Numbered from the stretch's first letter, positions 32,590 to 44,487 are shown. The stretch: 64,000 bases of DNA from Adenophora triphylla var. japonica (GCA_022495995.1 JAFEMH010007003.1:1-64000), one strand, 5' to 3'. The notes: generated by a model from the letters alone, not told the origin. A program made the numbers and translations.

Positions 32590-34165
32590 AGAAACTATTA
32601 TAAAATATAATATAGTAAAATTATGAATTTAGTTTTTACAACAAAAAGATGTTATCTAAATTACCTGAATATAAGTCATAGTTTATTGGGATGATAACAG
32701 GTCAGGTTCGGGGGCAGGTTTTACATATATCGAACCTGACCCGCACATACAAAACACTTAACGAACTCGCCCTGCCCCAAAAGTGCATAAACCCGTATTA
32801 GCCCGACCCGCCCAGCATCATACGCAACAGCAGCGTTTCTTCCTACCATTGCACATACAATAATAGTCCAAAACCCACGTCAAGAAAGATTTATGATATG
32901 AGGAAGAGAGAGAGCGAAGATGTGAGACTTCACCTAATGTTCAGATGGCAGATGTATGTTGTCCACCATTAACGTTGTCGCCATAAAATTTGGAGGTGGA
33001 TGAGGAAGATAGAGTGAGATTGATGATGGAATATGGGAGGCGAAATTTAAAGGCTTGATGAAGATGTCGACGAAGGGGGGGGGGGGGGAAGAAAGGAGGG
33101 GTAGAACAATTTCGCCATGGTAGCATCGTCATCTCAGACTAGGTTTTAAACTTTTCTGGAATGGAGAAGAAAGAGAAAAGGAGGGATAGAGGGTTTTAAT
33201 TTTAGGGATTGTGGGTTGCGCAACTTTTAGGTTAAATATTACTACCTCCTTCCCAACTCAATTGATCCACTTTCCTTTTTGAGATGTCCCATCTCAATTG
33301 ATTCATTTCTTAAATGAAAAGTTTTTCATATATTTATACCCTTATCATCTCCATATATTTACAAAAAAATCATTCATTATACCCTTATAAAGTTAACATA
33401 TTTACAAAAAAATCAATCATTAACTTACTATTCCTCCCACTCATTCTCTCTCCTATTAAATATTTTTAACTTTTACATTCTCTCTCCTATTCCCTACCAC
33501 ACATTTAACTTTTACATTCTCTCTCCTCTAATTTCTACCCACTTTATTCATTTTTCTTAAAAATCGTGAAATAAACTAAGGGACCAATTGAGCCGGGACG
33601 GAGGGAGTAGATACTAGTACTGACCATTTTCACTTCCCAATTTATTTTTACTTTCTAATTATTGTAAAACTTGTTTTTACTTCCTAAATTATGTACTTAA
33701 GTAACACAATTTAATGTTTAAAATTAAAATAAGAAAATGAGTGCAGTAAGTGGGAAGTTAATTTTGGAATTTTTTTAGCAATGAGTGGGTAGTTTTTTTT
33801 TTTTTTTTAATGAGTGGGTAGTTAAAAACAGTTTTGGGGGAAATGACTTGGACCATCGGATCAATTCGTGAAAATCAATCTCAGCCGCTCTTTGTCTCGG
33901 CGGTTACCCTCATTCTCTATTGTATAATAGATTATATGGAATTAGGGAAACAACAAGGGGCACCATACTAAATAGAACATATATAAAAGGCATATTTATA
34001 CCATATAGGTCGAGCAGGTTGGGTACATACGAAATAGTGTGTGATACTGAACCCGGACCTAAACCCGCTGGGTTTTGAAAATAGCTTACCAAACCTGCCC
34101 CATTTGGATCTAAATGTCTCGAAAACGGATCAAGTTCGAAGAAATTGCCATTTATAATAGTTTCT
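32590..34165. mobile_element. Candidate non-autonomous DNA transposon
   Basis: AGAAACTATTATAAA at 32590-32604 has its exact complement at 34151-34165. Just inside both ends lie GC-rich stretches of the GGTTCGGGGGCAGGTTT type in opposite orientation (32700-32830 and 34010-34110). No transposase is visible and no target duplication is clear. The MITE at 33245 lies inside. A degraded hAT- or MULE-type element is possible, but this could also be chance. Confidence 0.35.
33245..33607. mobile_element. Second Stowaway-like MITE
   Basis: The left end is CCTCCTTCCCAACTCAATTG. The right end complements CTCCCTCCGTCCCGGCTCAATTG. TA flanks it at 33243-33244 and 33608-33609. At 363 bp it is longer than the MITE at 8877 and has a different interior, so it is another family with the same end type. 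Confidence 0.88.
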
Positions 34166-34449
34166 ATGAATAAGCAGCAAATGGATAAGACCGTACATAG
34201 AGTGTTTGAAGAGCAAAAGGAAACAATTATTGGAAGAACAGAAGAACGGGTTCAATTGAACAAAAGAGGTGCATGTTGAGAGGAGAGCTTACACATTTAT
34301 ATGTATATACTCCAAACATACCTAAATGTAATCTAGATAAAAATGGTTAATGTGGAGGTACAAACCCACTGAAGTTAAAGAAGTTAAAGCACGATATACA
34401 TCGTATGGATTGGGGTACGAACCCACTGAAGTAGTCAGAGCCAAGGAAC
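34166..34449. other. Unassigned sequence
   Basis: No coding, repeat or structural signal that I recognise. Confidence 0.4.
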
Positions 34450-35385
34450 GGCGGTGATTGCACATAAAGAAGACAACACCCTCCTCCGGAAAGCCTATAA
34501 GAAGCCCGGGATGAGACCATATCGTCTCAGTGCAAATGACTATTTTGTTCGGGAAGGATATATGCTTTATTCTACTTTTGAAGATTGTAAACAAGGATTC
34601 AATTATAGGTTTTTATGTTCTTATTTTATTTATTTGTTTTATTTATTTGTTTTATTTCTTATGGCTATGAGTAGCTAAATTCTTAAGATTCATAGATTGG
34701 ATTTAACAAGTATCGATTCTCTATGTTATTGATTTAATTCTTACATTCAATTTTGTTTTAGTTTATCAAATTAATCATCATTATATGTTTTAGAGTTTCA
34801 ATTACATGTTAAGATATGAATCGTTAACTATTGGGTATAAATTGTTACAATTGCGTGGAGGATTTATACATTTACCACAACTTTGATAAATAGATTTAAT
34901 TGAGTATTTTGCGGAAATAAAATGAATCAAGGTTCAAATATTCTTGAATGCTTGATAAATTCTTGAATTATTAGATGGAATTTGTGGAAAATATAATATT
35001 ATTAGAATATTAAGATTGCAAATCACCCACTAAACCGTCTCAATCCTTAAAAGAGTGAATGAACCCTATAATGAGATTGATCCATTTAATGTTAGCATAA
35101 GCATATAGAAAGGTACTTGTGAAACCCAATCTATGAATCCCTTGTTTATCTGAATTAATCTCCTTTTTACTTTCTTTCTTAGTTTAATCCTTAATTTCTT
35201 TTTTCATAGATTAATAAACAATCGAAACCAAAATATCCTTTTATTTAACTTCTTTGTTACTTTTCACTGCTTGATTAAACTTGTTTTCCACTAAGTCTCT
35301 TTGGATTCTACCCTTGCTTGTGCATACTACTATATCGATAACTAGTGCACTTCATAGGTAATTATTACAAAAGAGAGATTTCTCC
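34450..35385 (+). repeat. RE7: degraded gypsy LTR remnant
   Basis: The segment resembles the downstream part of the RE14 LTR. It has ATGAGTAGCTAAAT near 34662 (compare GGATAACTAAAC in RE14) and GATTGCAAATCACCC near 35005, which also occurs at 63424-63438. Long AT-rich stretches follow in the same order. No PBS is left, and it ends abruptly at the RE8 block. Confidence 0.5.
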
Positions 35386-36190
35386 ATCAAAAGGATTCAC
35401 GTATCCCAAGTGGGAATCAAGTCGGTCATAGTTCTAGTGGGAACGGAACTCGGTGGGGATGATGAGGACATTTTGAAGGCGTATTGGCCGAATGAGGACA
35501 TTTTGAAAGCGTCTTGACCAAATTGGGACACTTTGAGGACGTCACGATCGAATGGGGAACTTTTGAAGGCATCTTCACATAATGGGGACTTTTTGAAGGC
35601 ATCTTGATCGAATTGGGACATTTTGAAGGTGTCTTAACCGAATGAGGATATTTTTGAAGGTGTCTCGATCGAATGGGGACATTTGAAGGCGTCTCGACTG
35701 AGTGGGGACATTTTGAAAGCGTCTTGACCGAATGGGAAAATTTTGAAAGCGTCTTGACCGTATGTGGACATTTTGAAGGCTTCATGACCGAATGAGGACA
35801 ATTTAAAGGCATCTCAACCAAATGGGGACATTTTGAATGCGTCTAGGCCAAATGGGAAATTTTGAAGGCATCATGACCGAACGGGGACACTTTGAAGGCG
35901 TCTCAACGGAATAGGGACATTTTGAAGGCGTCTTGACCGTATTAGGGACATTTTGAAGGCATCTTGACTAAATTGGGAAATTTGAAGGTGTCTCGATCGA
36001 ATAGAATATTTTTAAAGCGTCTCGACTGAATGGGACACGTTGAAGGCATTTTGATCGAATTGAGGACATTTTGAAGGCGTCTTAAGCAAATTGAGGACAT
36101 TTTGAAGGTGTCTTGACCAAATTGAGGACATTTTGAAGGCGTCTCAATCGAATTGAAGACATTTTGAAGGCGTCTCAACCATATTCGGCA
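35386..36190 (-). repeat. RE8: Tat 3'-UTR fragment with a 30-bp satellite
   Basis: 35390-35433 (AAGGATTC, CGTATCCC, GGGAATCAAGTCGGTC, TAGTTC) matches the lead-in blocks of RE12 and RE4. From about 35450 some 25 copies follow of a 30-bp unit, GGACATTTTGAAGGCGTCTT then GACCGAATGA. The core GGCGTCTCGACCGA is shared with the second RE4 array. The LTR that should lie to the left is missing. Confidence 0.85.
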
Positions 36191-37013
36191 CACCTATGCA
36201 ATCCACAATCATCAAGATATATAACTTGAATCTTTCGTCTCATGCAACTTTCAAATCCAAATATGTGGCCCGAATTTGATCTCATCAAATTTGTTGAATC
36301 TGTTGCCCAACTTTTTACAACGTTTTACGAAACATTGTGTTAGCCAACATTGTAATAGGCTTAAATTTTCGACAACGTTTTATAAACGTTGTAATAAACT
36401 TACCACATCGTTTCTTTGAACGTTGTAAAAACATTATTGCTAACTTTTATATAAACATAAAACTAGAAAATTCTAAAAACCATATTTTAAAACCTTATAT
36501 TCATTTCAAAATTTTATATTAAATACAAAAATAATTATTGTATAATTTTATGTTTATTTAAAAAGTGATATTTTTTATGTTTATTTAAAAATATTTTTTG
36601 TATTTATTTATAAAGTGAAAACCTATTTAATGAATATTTTTATTCATATATATCCACCTACCTAATCAACAACCCCCACTGCATGTACCCACCATCTCAC
36701 TACTGCTGTCAGCATATATACCACAATCTTAAACAGTCCAACACCAATACAACACCACCATCAAATTTGCTAAAAAAAATAAAAAATCAATTACTGTTAT
36801 CCACCATCAAATGTAAAAAATCACAAATAAACAACAATAATTAGAAGTCCTAGATCTGGAAAATCGGAGAGATGAGAGAGTTGTGAAGATACACACAAAA
36901 CCAACTGAAAGAAGGGAGATCTGCAAACAGGGAAGAGAGGAAAGGAAGAGAGGTGGATTATTTCCGTTGCTTTCGTTTCTTTTACATTTGGTTGGTGTTT
37001 GGTGCTTGCGATA
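36191..37013. other. AT-rich region with ACAACGTT motifs
   Basis: 36320-36430 has several copies of ACAACGTT or AACGTTGT. One is an inverted repeat with 8-base arms, ACAACGTT-TTATA-AACGTTGT (36371-36391). Such clusters occur in subterminal regions of plant CACTA transposons, but no CACTA terminus is seen here. The rest, to the RE9 LTR, is AT-rich without a gene. Confidence 0.45.
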
Positions 37014-37621
37014 TGAGAGTATGAAATACTCTTATATCTTTTTAAATCTTTGTGATTCTGATTTGTAAATTAGTTTGTATAGTTTATATAATTAGGTATG
37101 TACTAAAGGAAGGTAAGGACTATTGGATTGATAAGGAAAGAAAAATCCTTTTTGATAAGGATGAGATTGGGCAAATCCTTGTTGAAAAAGGATTGTTATC
37201 ACTATATAAAGAGGCCGCCTCTATCATCATTCTACATGGATTTCCTAGAGCAAAAATCGAGCTTAGAGAATTTCCTTGAGTCTTTTCTTTGTTTCTTGAA
37301 GTTTAGATCTTTGATAATTCAAGATTGATTTTGTGTTTTATTGTTCTTAGGTTAGAACATCTTTGATCTTTTTGTAAGATTGTTTTTCTTTTCATTGTAA
37401 GTTTTTCTTTGCAACTTGTTATCAAACCAAGTTGTGGTTTTATGAAATGGTTTCCAGCAATAGTTTCTTACTGAAGTATTTATTATTCCGCTACATTTAA
37501 TACCGTTTCTGTGTGTTATTTTACTGTCGAGTTGTTTATACTGTTGTTAGGACACTTGTGTAAACAACTGTACGCACAAGTGAGCAAACAAGCTTGATAA
37601 GTCCTAGCTATAAATCTTTCA
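37014..37621 (+). repeat. RE9 5' LTR
   Basis: 608 bp, from TGAGAGTATG to CTTTCA. Its first 50 bases match the 3' LTR start at 53451. TATATAAA is at 37203-37210. Two inverted repeats lie just upstream: ATCCTT-TTTGAT-AAGGAT (37145-37162) and AATCCTT-GTTGAAA-AAGGATT (37174-37194). Near the end is ACAACTGTACGCACAAG (37563-37579), the motif scattered elsewhere in RE9. Confidence 0.9.
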
Positions 37622-37623
37622 AT

Positions 37624-37635
37624 TGGTATCAAAGC
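37624..37635 (+). promoter_or_regulatory. RE9 primer binding site (tRNA-iMet)
   Basis: TGGTATCAAAGC differs by one base from the tRNA-iMet complement and lies two bases after the LTR. Confidence 0.92.
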
Positions 37636-37678
37636 CCTCTCTCAACTCAACTGAGACCGATCCTTGAAAGTAGCCATT

Positions 37679-39575
37679 ATGGAGTGTTATTATAACCACA
37701 AAAAACCACATACCCTAAATGGTTCAAACTATACCATTTGGAAGGCCAAAATGATTATGCATATTTTGTATCTTGATCATCGTGTTTGGGTTATTCTTAT
37801 TTGTGGCTATACTCCTCCCATGATTGAAATTTCCCCATCTAGTTCTGGAGATGATGACAAAAGAGAGAAAATTTATTGTTCTAAGCCCATAGAAACTTGG
37901 AATAATGAGGAAATTGCTTTAGCAAACTTTAATGCCAAGGCCATGGGAGCTATCTCTGACCACGTGGATCCTCATATGTTTAGATTATTCTCTAATCAAA
38001 CTGTTGCCAATGTTGCTTGGGACATTCTCCAACTTTATTGTGAAGGACCGGCTAGTGTAAAAAAAACTAAGCTAAGGACTTTAATGACTAAGTTTGAAAC
38101 TTTAAGGATGGGAGAAAATGAAACTATAAAAGAGTACTCGGCCAAAATTTTGGATATCTCAAATGAGTCATTTGCCTTAGGTGAATCTATATCTAATGAA
38201 AAACATGTGAGTAAAGTAATAAGAACTCTCCCTGAAAAGTTTAATATTAAGATTTATGTTATTGAGGAAACTCAAGATGTCCAGACGGTTGGACTTGATG
38301 AAAGTCTTGGGAATTTTAACAAACTTTGAACTGAATCTTGGGTACAAGAGTCAAGCAAAGCAAATTTAATTGCTCTTGCAAGTGCTCTCAAGGTATCTCA
38401 GGATCTAGTTCAACTATCCAAAGATATTGATAAGTCAAACCTCTGATAGATGAGTGTGCCATGATCACTCAAAAATTCAACAGTATGTTAAAAAAGAAAC
38501 AGTTGACAAAGATTCCTAATTTGGCACCCTCAACTCATTCCACGGTTGAATCAGTCAAAAAGGAAAGTACTGCAAAGAAACCTATACCTAAAAGTAAAAG
38601 GTCCATTGATTCATTTCAATTCAGGGCTTGTAAAGGTTATGGACATTATGCAAATGAGTGTGCAAATACTCTTAAAAAGCGAGGAATAAGTTTCTCAGTG
38701 ACTTTGAGTGATCCTGATGATGATGAGCAGACTGCAAATCGATCTATATGGCATCCATCTCAGTTCATATTGTCTGATAGTAATTCAAATGTGGAAGAAT
38801 ACTCTAATTGTACAACTTATTGCACAACTTATCACACAACTGACTACACAACTGAGAAAGTGTGTATACCTGCTTGAATTCTTCCACTGCTGGTGAAACT
38901 AGCAATGATCCAGCAGAAGAAGAGTATGCTACGTATGGGGACTTGCACAATACCTATATTGAAATCCACACTAAATGGGCCAAGCGAATAGAGCAAATTA
39001 AGGTATTCAAACAGGTAAATAAGAAACTAACTGCATAAATTCTCAAACTGAAATCTGAAGTTGAAAGTATGTCAAAAGAAAGTGATTCTCAAAAAGACTC
39101 CATAGCCAAGTTGGAAGTTTTACTCCCAAAGAAAGATATGGAATGTGAAAAATACAAAACAAATCTTGATAAAAAAAAAACAAAAACTCTAACAATGATG
39201 AACAAAAGTAAAGCTATGTTAGAGAGGTTTTGAAAATGGGAAACCAAGGAAAATCAGGAATTGGCTATTGAGACATTGTTATTGTAAAAGAAGGAGAAAG
39301 CACTTCAAAAGTTCAAAAAGTTAAAACTGTCCCCTCCGTTGAACCTGAATTTGCTGCTGTAAGTAGAAATTACAGGAAAAGAAGGTATGTGTGTCATCAT
39401 TATTTTGCTCCAGGTCACATTCGACCATATTGTTACAAATTGAAACAAGAACTTGGTTTAGAAAAGATGTGTGGACATTAGGGCAGACAATTGTGTGCAT
39501 AACTAAACACACAACTGTACAGACAACCCAAAACTGGAGCAAGAACTGCCAGGGTAAGGAAAGAAACTATTAGTT
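37679..39575 (+). pseudogene. gag: RE9 gag (SIRE-like)
   Basis: The ATG at 37679 (MECYYNHKKPHTLNG) gives the best N-terminus, although the frame is open from 37664. The UBN2 domain runs to 38329 with LNGSNYTIWKAKM and FETLRMGENETIKEYSAKI. A second frame (38461-38876) has a zinc knuckle whose first Cys is Phe (FRACKGYGHYANEC). A broken coiled-coil stretch follows (38940-39250), then a second degenerate knuckle, CHHYFAPGHIRPYC (39388-39432), with Tyr for the second Cys. Stops separate the parts. Confidence 0.85.
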
Positions 39576-39580
39576 GTCAG

Positions 39581-40060
39581 ATGGCCTTCACCTCTCTTAA
39601 GAGTAGTGTTGAAGGGTCGTGGTACTTTGAATGTTGCTGTTCTCGCCACATGAATGGGGAACATGAAAACTTCAATGACTACACACCATTTAAAGATGGG
39701 AAAGTCAACTTTGGTGGAGGAACCAAAGGTAAGATCATTGGCAAAGGTACGTTGAATGTATCAGGTTTGCCTAAGTTACATAATGTCTTGCATGTTGATG
39801 GACTCAAGGCAAATCAAATAAGCATAAGTCAACTGTGTGATGATGACTTATTTGTTAAATTCGACAAGTTCAGGTGTGAAGTATTTTATAATGACAATTG
39901 TGTGCTTTAACTGGTGTTCAATCCTCTGATAACTGCTACAAGGCTGGCAGTAACTTGCCTTGTCTCTCCATTAAAATGGATGAGACTGTAATCTGGCACC
40001 AAGAGCTTAGGCTTGCCAGTGAGAGAAAAATCAGTGAGTTGATTGAATTTGGGACAACAT
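39581..40060 (+). pseudogene. pro: RE9 protease and pre-integrase
   Basis: The block SWYFECCCSRHMNGEHENF stands where the family has WYLDSGCSRHMTG, so the catalytic Asp-Ser-Gly is lost. The next blocks, NVLHVDGLKANQISISQLCDD, are normal for copia protease and linker. A stop at 39908 follows. In the next frame HQELRLASERKISEL is the pre-integrase zinc motif. Confidence 0.85.
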
Positions 40061-40149
40061 AGGATTTGCCTAAAATGGACTTGAAGAATAAGTATGTGTG
40101 GGTCTAGTCAAAAAGGGAAACAAACCAAATCGATTTATAAGAAGGTTCA

Positions 40150-40810
40150 AAATTGTGGAACCTCAAGGTGTATTGAATTGATCCACACTAACCTAATGGG
40201 TCCTATCGAAGTAGAAAGTATGTATCGAAAAATGTATTGTTTTGTGTGTGGATGATTTCTCTAGATATACTTGGGTAATTTTTTTAAAAGAAAAGTCTAA
40301 CACCATAGATGAATTCAAAATTTAGTATAAAGAGGTCAAAAAATTATATCGTTTAAAAGCCATTAGAGTCAGGTCTGATCATGGTACCGAGTTTGAAAAT
40401 GCCGCTTTTCATCATTTTGCGATTCAAATGGGATTACTCATAAGTTCTCAGCCCCCAAAACCCCTCAACAAAATCGGGTAGCGGCAAGGAAAAATCGCAC
40501 ATTACAAGAGATGGAAAGAGTAATGTTAAGCTCTAAAAATCTATCCAAAATGTTTTGGGAAGAAGCTACGAACACAGCATGTTATGTGGGGAATCGTGTC
40601 TTTTTAAGAATTTGAAGTACCATGACTCCTTATGAAATCTTACTAGGAAAGAAACCCACGGTCAAATACTTTTGTGCTTTTGGGTATATATGCTACATCT
40701 TGAATGACCGATAGTATATATCCAAATTTGATTCTAAAAGTGACAAAGCCATCTTCATTGGTTACTCAACTAATAGTAGGGCTTCTAGAGTTTATAATCT
40801 CAAAACAAAA
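40150..40810 (+). pseudogene. int: RE9 integrase
   Basis: Integrase blocks are spread over three frames: ELIHTNLMGPIEVE, VRSDHGTEFENAAF (second Asp), a frameshifted TPQQNR block, then SKMFWEEATNTACYVGNR, TPYEILLGKKPTVKYF and GYSTNSRASRVYN. At least three frameshifts and several stops make it non-functional. Confidence 0.85.
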
Positions 40811-41995
40811 GCTGTCATGGAATCCATAAATATTGTTTTTGATGATGCTACTGATCTTAATGTCAAAAGAGTTGAGGATGATGTTACAGGTTGCACTTGG
40901 GAACCAGAACCAATTAATGACGAATGTGAACCACAAAAGGTGAACGAATCTGCAGATAAACCATCTGTGCAGACAGTTGTGCAACCAGTTGTTCAAACAA
41001 CTAAAAAAATAAGTGGTCAAATAACTGAAGATCAAGGTTCAGATTCTGAAAATGATGAAAGTGAAGTAAGCACAGAAAGGGACATTCCTTCCAATATACA
41101 AGGAAATCATCCCACATCCAAGGTCATAGGGGAAGTGGATGAAGGAATGAAAGCAAGAGGAAGAAAGATCAATTACCGTGACCTTGCAGGTTTGGTATGT
41201 GTACAATCTGTATACCATCAGGTAAACTCTTGTTTTGTTTCTAATTATTAGCCAAAGAATGTCATGGAAGCCTTGCAAGATGAAAATTGGATTAACGCCA
41301 TGCAAGAGGAGTTAATCCAGTTTGACAAAAATGACGTGTGGTTCTTAGTTCCTAGGCCTTCTAACGTCAATATGATTGGGACCAAATGAATCATTAAGAA
41401 TTAATCCGATGAGCAAGGAAATATAATAAGGAACAAAGCACGTTTGGTGGTTCAAGGCTACACTCAGATGGAAGGGGTGGATTTTGATGAATTGTTTGCC
41501 CCCTTAGCCCGCATTAAGTCAATCAGATTGTTATTAGCTATTGCATGCTACTTAAAAATCACTCTACATCAGATGGATGTAAAGAGTGCATTCCTAAATG
41601 GTGTTTTAAATGTGGAAGCTTTTGTTGAGCAACCTAAAAGGTTTGAGGACCCCTCTAAACCAAATCATGTATACAAGTTGAAAAAGGCTCTCTATGGTAT
41701 TAAACAAGCCCCACGATCTTGGTATGGTAGACTGACAGAGCACCTAATTCAACTTGGGTTTAAAAGACGAGAGGTTGATAAGACTTTGTTTATTTTAAGA
41801 AACAAAAGGGGCATACTTTTTGCTCAAATCTATGTGGATGAGAGTGTTTGGTTCTTCTTCTAATGACTTACTTAAAATATTTGTTAAAAGTATGACATCC
41901 ACATTCGAAATAAGTATGGTTGGGGAACTGAAATTCTTTCTTGATCTACAAATTGTTCAAACCAAAGAAGGAATATAAGTTTCACAATCCAAGTA
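40811..41995 (+). pseudogene. rt: RE9 linker and reverse transcriptase
   Basis: A linker (40817-41249) holds VVQPVVQTTKK, encoded by one of the 16-base palindromes. The RVT_2 domain follows: WINAMQEELIQF, then KARLVVQGYTQMEGVDFDELFAPLARIKSIRLLLA, HQMDVKSAFLNG and KKALYGIKQAPRSWY. A one-base deletion falls inside the YVDD box, giving YVDESVWFFF in place of YVDD and FGSSS. Stops also occur at 41387 and 41402. Confidence 0.92.
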
Positions 41996-42773
41996 TACAA
42001 AGAATTTGGTAAAGAAATTTGAGCTTGGTAATACATCACACTTGAAAACTCCTATGGGATCATCCCAAAATCTTTTTAAAGATGAGGAAGGTGAAAGTAT
42101 TGAGCACACCCTCTACATGAGTATAATAGGGAGCTTGTTGTATCTCACGGCTAGCAGACCTGATATAATGTTCAGTGTGTGCTTATGTGCTAGGTATCAA
42201 GCTGACCCCAAAGTATCCCACTTAAAAGCTGTGAAAAGAATTATCAGATATGTTGGGGGTACCACTCAATTGGGGTTAAGCTACACTAGAGATACCAACA
42301 CAAACATGTTGGGATTTAGTGATTCGGACTAGGCTGGGAATACGAATGACAGAAACAGCACCACTGGAGGGTGTTTCTATTTAGGGAATAATCTAGTGTT
42401 TTGGTTTATTAAGAAACAAAAATGTGTTTCTTTGTCTACTGCTGAATCTGAATATGTGGCATTAGTTAGTTGTTGTACCCAACTGTTGTAGAAGAACCAA
42501 ATGATAAATGATTATGGACTGAAAAGTGAAACCCTAACCGTATTCTGTGATAACATGAGTGCTAAAGTTAATGCCAAGAATCCTGTACAACACACCCGTA
42601 CAAAGCAAAGGGATATTAGGCACCACTTTATAAGAGATCTTATTGAACAAAGAATCATTACCCTTGAACATATAGGAACAACAGATCAACTTGCTGATAT
42701 CTTTACCAAAGCTTTGGATTTTGAGAGATTTTCTTCCCTCAAGAAATCTCTCGGGTTGTGTGAACACAGATGA
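41996..42773 (+). pseudogene. rnh: RE9 RNase H
   Basis: The region has HLKTPMGSSQN, SIIGSLLYLTASRPDIMFSV, RIIRYVGGTTQLGLSY and FSDSD, with a stop at 42330. It continues with STTGGCFYLGNNLVFW, STAESEYVALVSCC, a stop, CDNMSAKVNAKNPVQHTRTK and the SIRE-like end TTDQLADIFTKALDFERF. The frame ends with TGA at 42771, and the palindromes at 42775-42802 come right after it. Confidence 0.92.
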
Positions 42774-43090
42774 CTGCACAACTGTGCAGACAACTGTCTG
42801 CATCTCTGTATAATTGTATATAATACAGAAAAAACTAAAAAATAAATAAATAAATAGTATCCTGCATTCATGCATTGCACGATTATCTCTTGTACCTACT
42901 TGATTTTTTTAACATTGACACTATGTTTGAATCCTAAATGTGAGATGCCTCCTAACTTGGTGATACAATCTCCATGTTAAAACTTCTATATGATATCTAT
43001 CATGAAGTGGGTGTCTAATCTAAGGTCACTGAGAAAATAAAGCTGCCTCCATTTATTTTGAAGGTTACACTCATGTTCTCAATGCTAATG
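42774..43090 (+). other. RE9 sequence after pol, left of RE10
   Basis: Non-coding. It starts with two overlapping palindromes, TGCACAACTGTGCA (42775-42788) and TGCAGACAACTGTCTGCA (42785-42802). RE10 is inserted at its end. Confidence 0.7.
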
Positions 43091-44487
43091 TGATAGGCTA
43101 AAGTCGCACGCCTACAAATTAACCAAAGACTTGACCACAATAATGTAGCTAGAGGAAGTCCAGGATCGAACTCGAAGAATGGTTATAAGTTTGCACAATT
43201 GTCACTTGACAAGATTGGGGGTCTAAGCTTGATTTTTATTAATTCCTAAGACGGGAATAAAAACTAGATTCTAAACAAATAAGGAAAAGCATTTTGGATT
43301 AATTAATATCCCCGTCTATCATTCAAATATCATCGGTCAGCTCTTTTCAATTTTATCATATTCACTCGATCACGAGATGTATTTGAATCTCTATCTATTT
43401 CTTTAATATTAGTTAATAGCAGTGACACGCTCACTAATAACCCTAATCAATATTCAAACCTAACTGACACAATCTAGATTTAAAATACCAATTAATTAAC
43501 GATTTAAGAGATTAAAATCAAGAACACTTTCTAATGTTATTTCAATTAGATAATTGTTTATTTTCTCCTACTTCACAATCCACCATGACACATGCATGGA
43601 CTATAAAGATGCTACTTGTGAAACCCTAAATTGACACAATCTTAGGGGATTCTAGCAATAAATCAACAACAAGAATCAAGCAATCGGCCTAATTGCAAAA
43701 CCCTATAAATCAATTTAATCAATCAAGAACAAGAGAAAATATAAATAGGATAAAAGAGATGAAATTTTTTTACCTCAATTGAATTCAAGAACGGTTCCAA
43801 TAATTAAATCCAAAGCAAAAAGGTTTAGTTCTCCATGGACAATAATAAATTTCTCCAGGAAAAATAAAAGTTGGGACCCTAATTATTTTTCAAAATGAAG
43901 TATTTATCCTCCACCCTAAAAATCTAAAACTCAAAGGAAAAGAAAAAGAAAAATATAAAAAAAAAAAATTCCAAAACATTGCCCAGGCGGTCAAAGTCAA
44001 CCGAAGTGGAAGTCGTGGGCACGACTCGTGAAATTAAATTCACTCGTGCTGTTTAGAAGCACGAATCGTACCAGACAGCACCACTCGTACCATTGTTTGC
44101 CAAACCAATTTCTAGCTTTTCACTTTGGTCACTATACTCTCCAACTTTGCACTTTAGTCCTTCAAGTTTCCAGAATTGCAGTTTGGCCCCTGAACTTTAT
44201 AATTCCAGTTTACGCCCCAGTTTTCCATAATTGCAGTTTGGTCCCTGTATTTCTAAGATTTCTGCAAACCAGTCTTCCTCTTTAAGATGTTGACTTTGAC
44301 TCCTCGAGAGTATTACATCCGGATATGAAATTATACAATTAAAATACCCTCGGATTACAATAACTCTCAACAACATCTCACTTTAACATATTATCTCAAA
44401 TACACCAAACCTATACTAAATACATGAAAATAAATAATTATAAGGACGGAAAACATAGGAATTAGATAGTATAATTATGTCATATCA
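43091..44487 (-). repeat. RE10 3' LTR
   Basis: 1397 bp, TGATAGGCTAAAG to ATGTCATATCA on the plus strand. On the minus strand a weak TATATTTT lies at about 43952-43959. Upstream of it are CACGACTCGTG (44020-44030) and CGTGCT-GTTTAGA-AGCACG (44045-44063). The 14-mer GGGCACGACTCGTG (44017-44030) also occurs in the RE2 LTR. Confidence 0.93.

Noticed and set aside
32941..33132. Small open frame that might be a host gene
   Set aside because: Low complexity, with a G run and no known domain. It lies inside the candidate transposon.
34322..34678. Two short overlapping open frames near 34.3-34.7 kb
   Set aside because: No domain, and the plus-strand frame runs into the RE7 LTR remnant.
35426..35821. 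Open frame with repeated SKCPHSVKTPSKCPHS peptide
   Set aside because: A 30-bp monomer keeps frame by itself. No start context or domain supports a gene.
36361..36395. Reading the ACAACGTT inverted repeat as a terminator
   Set aside because: Eukaryotic context and a cluster of several copies fit a transposon subterminal repeat better than a hairpin terminator.
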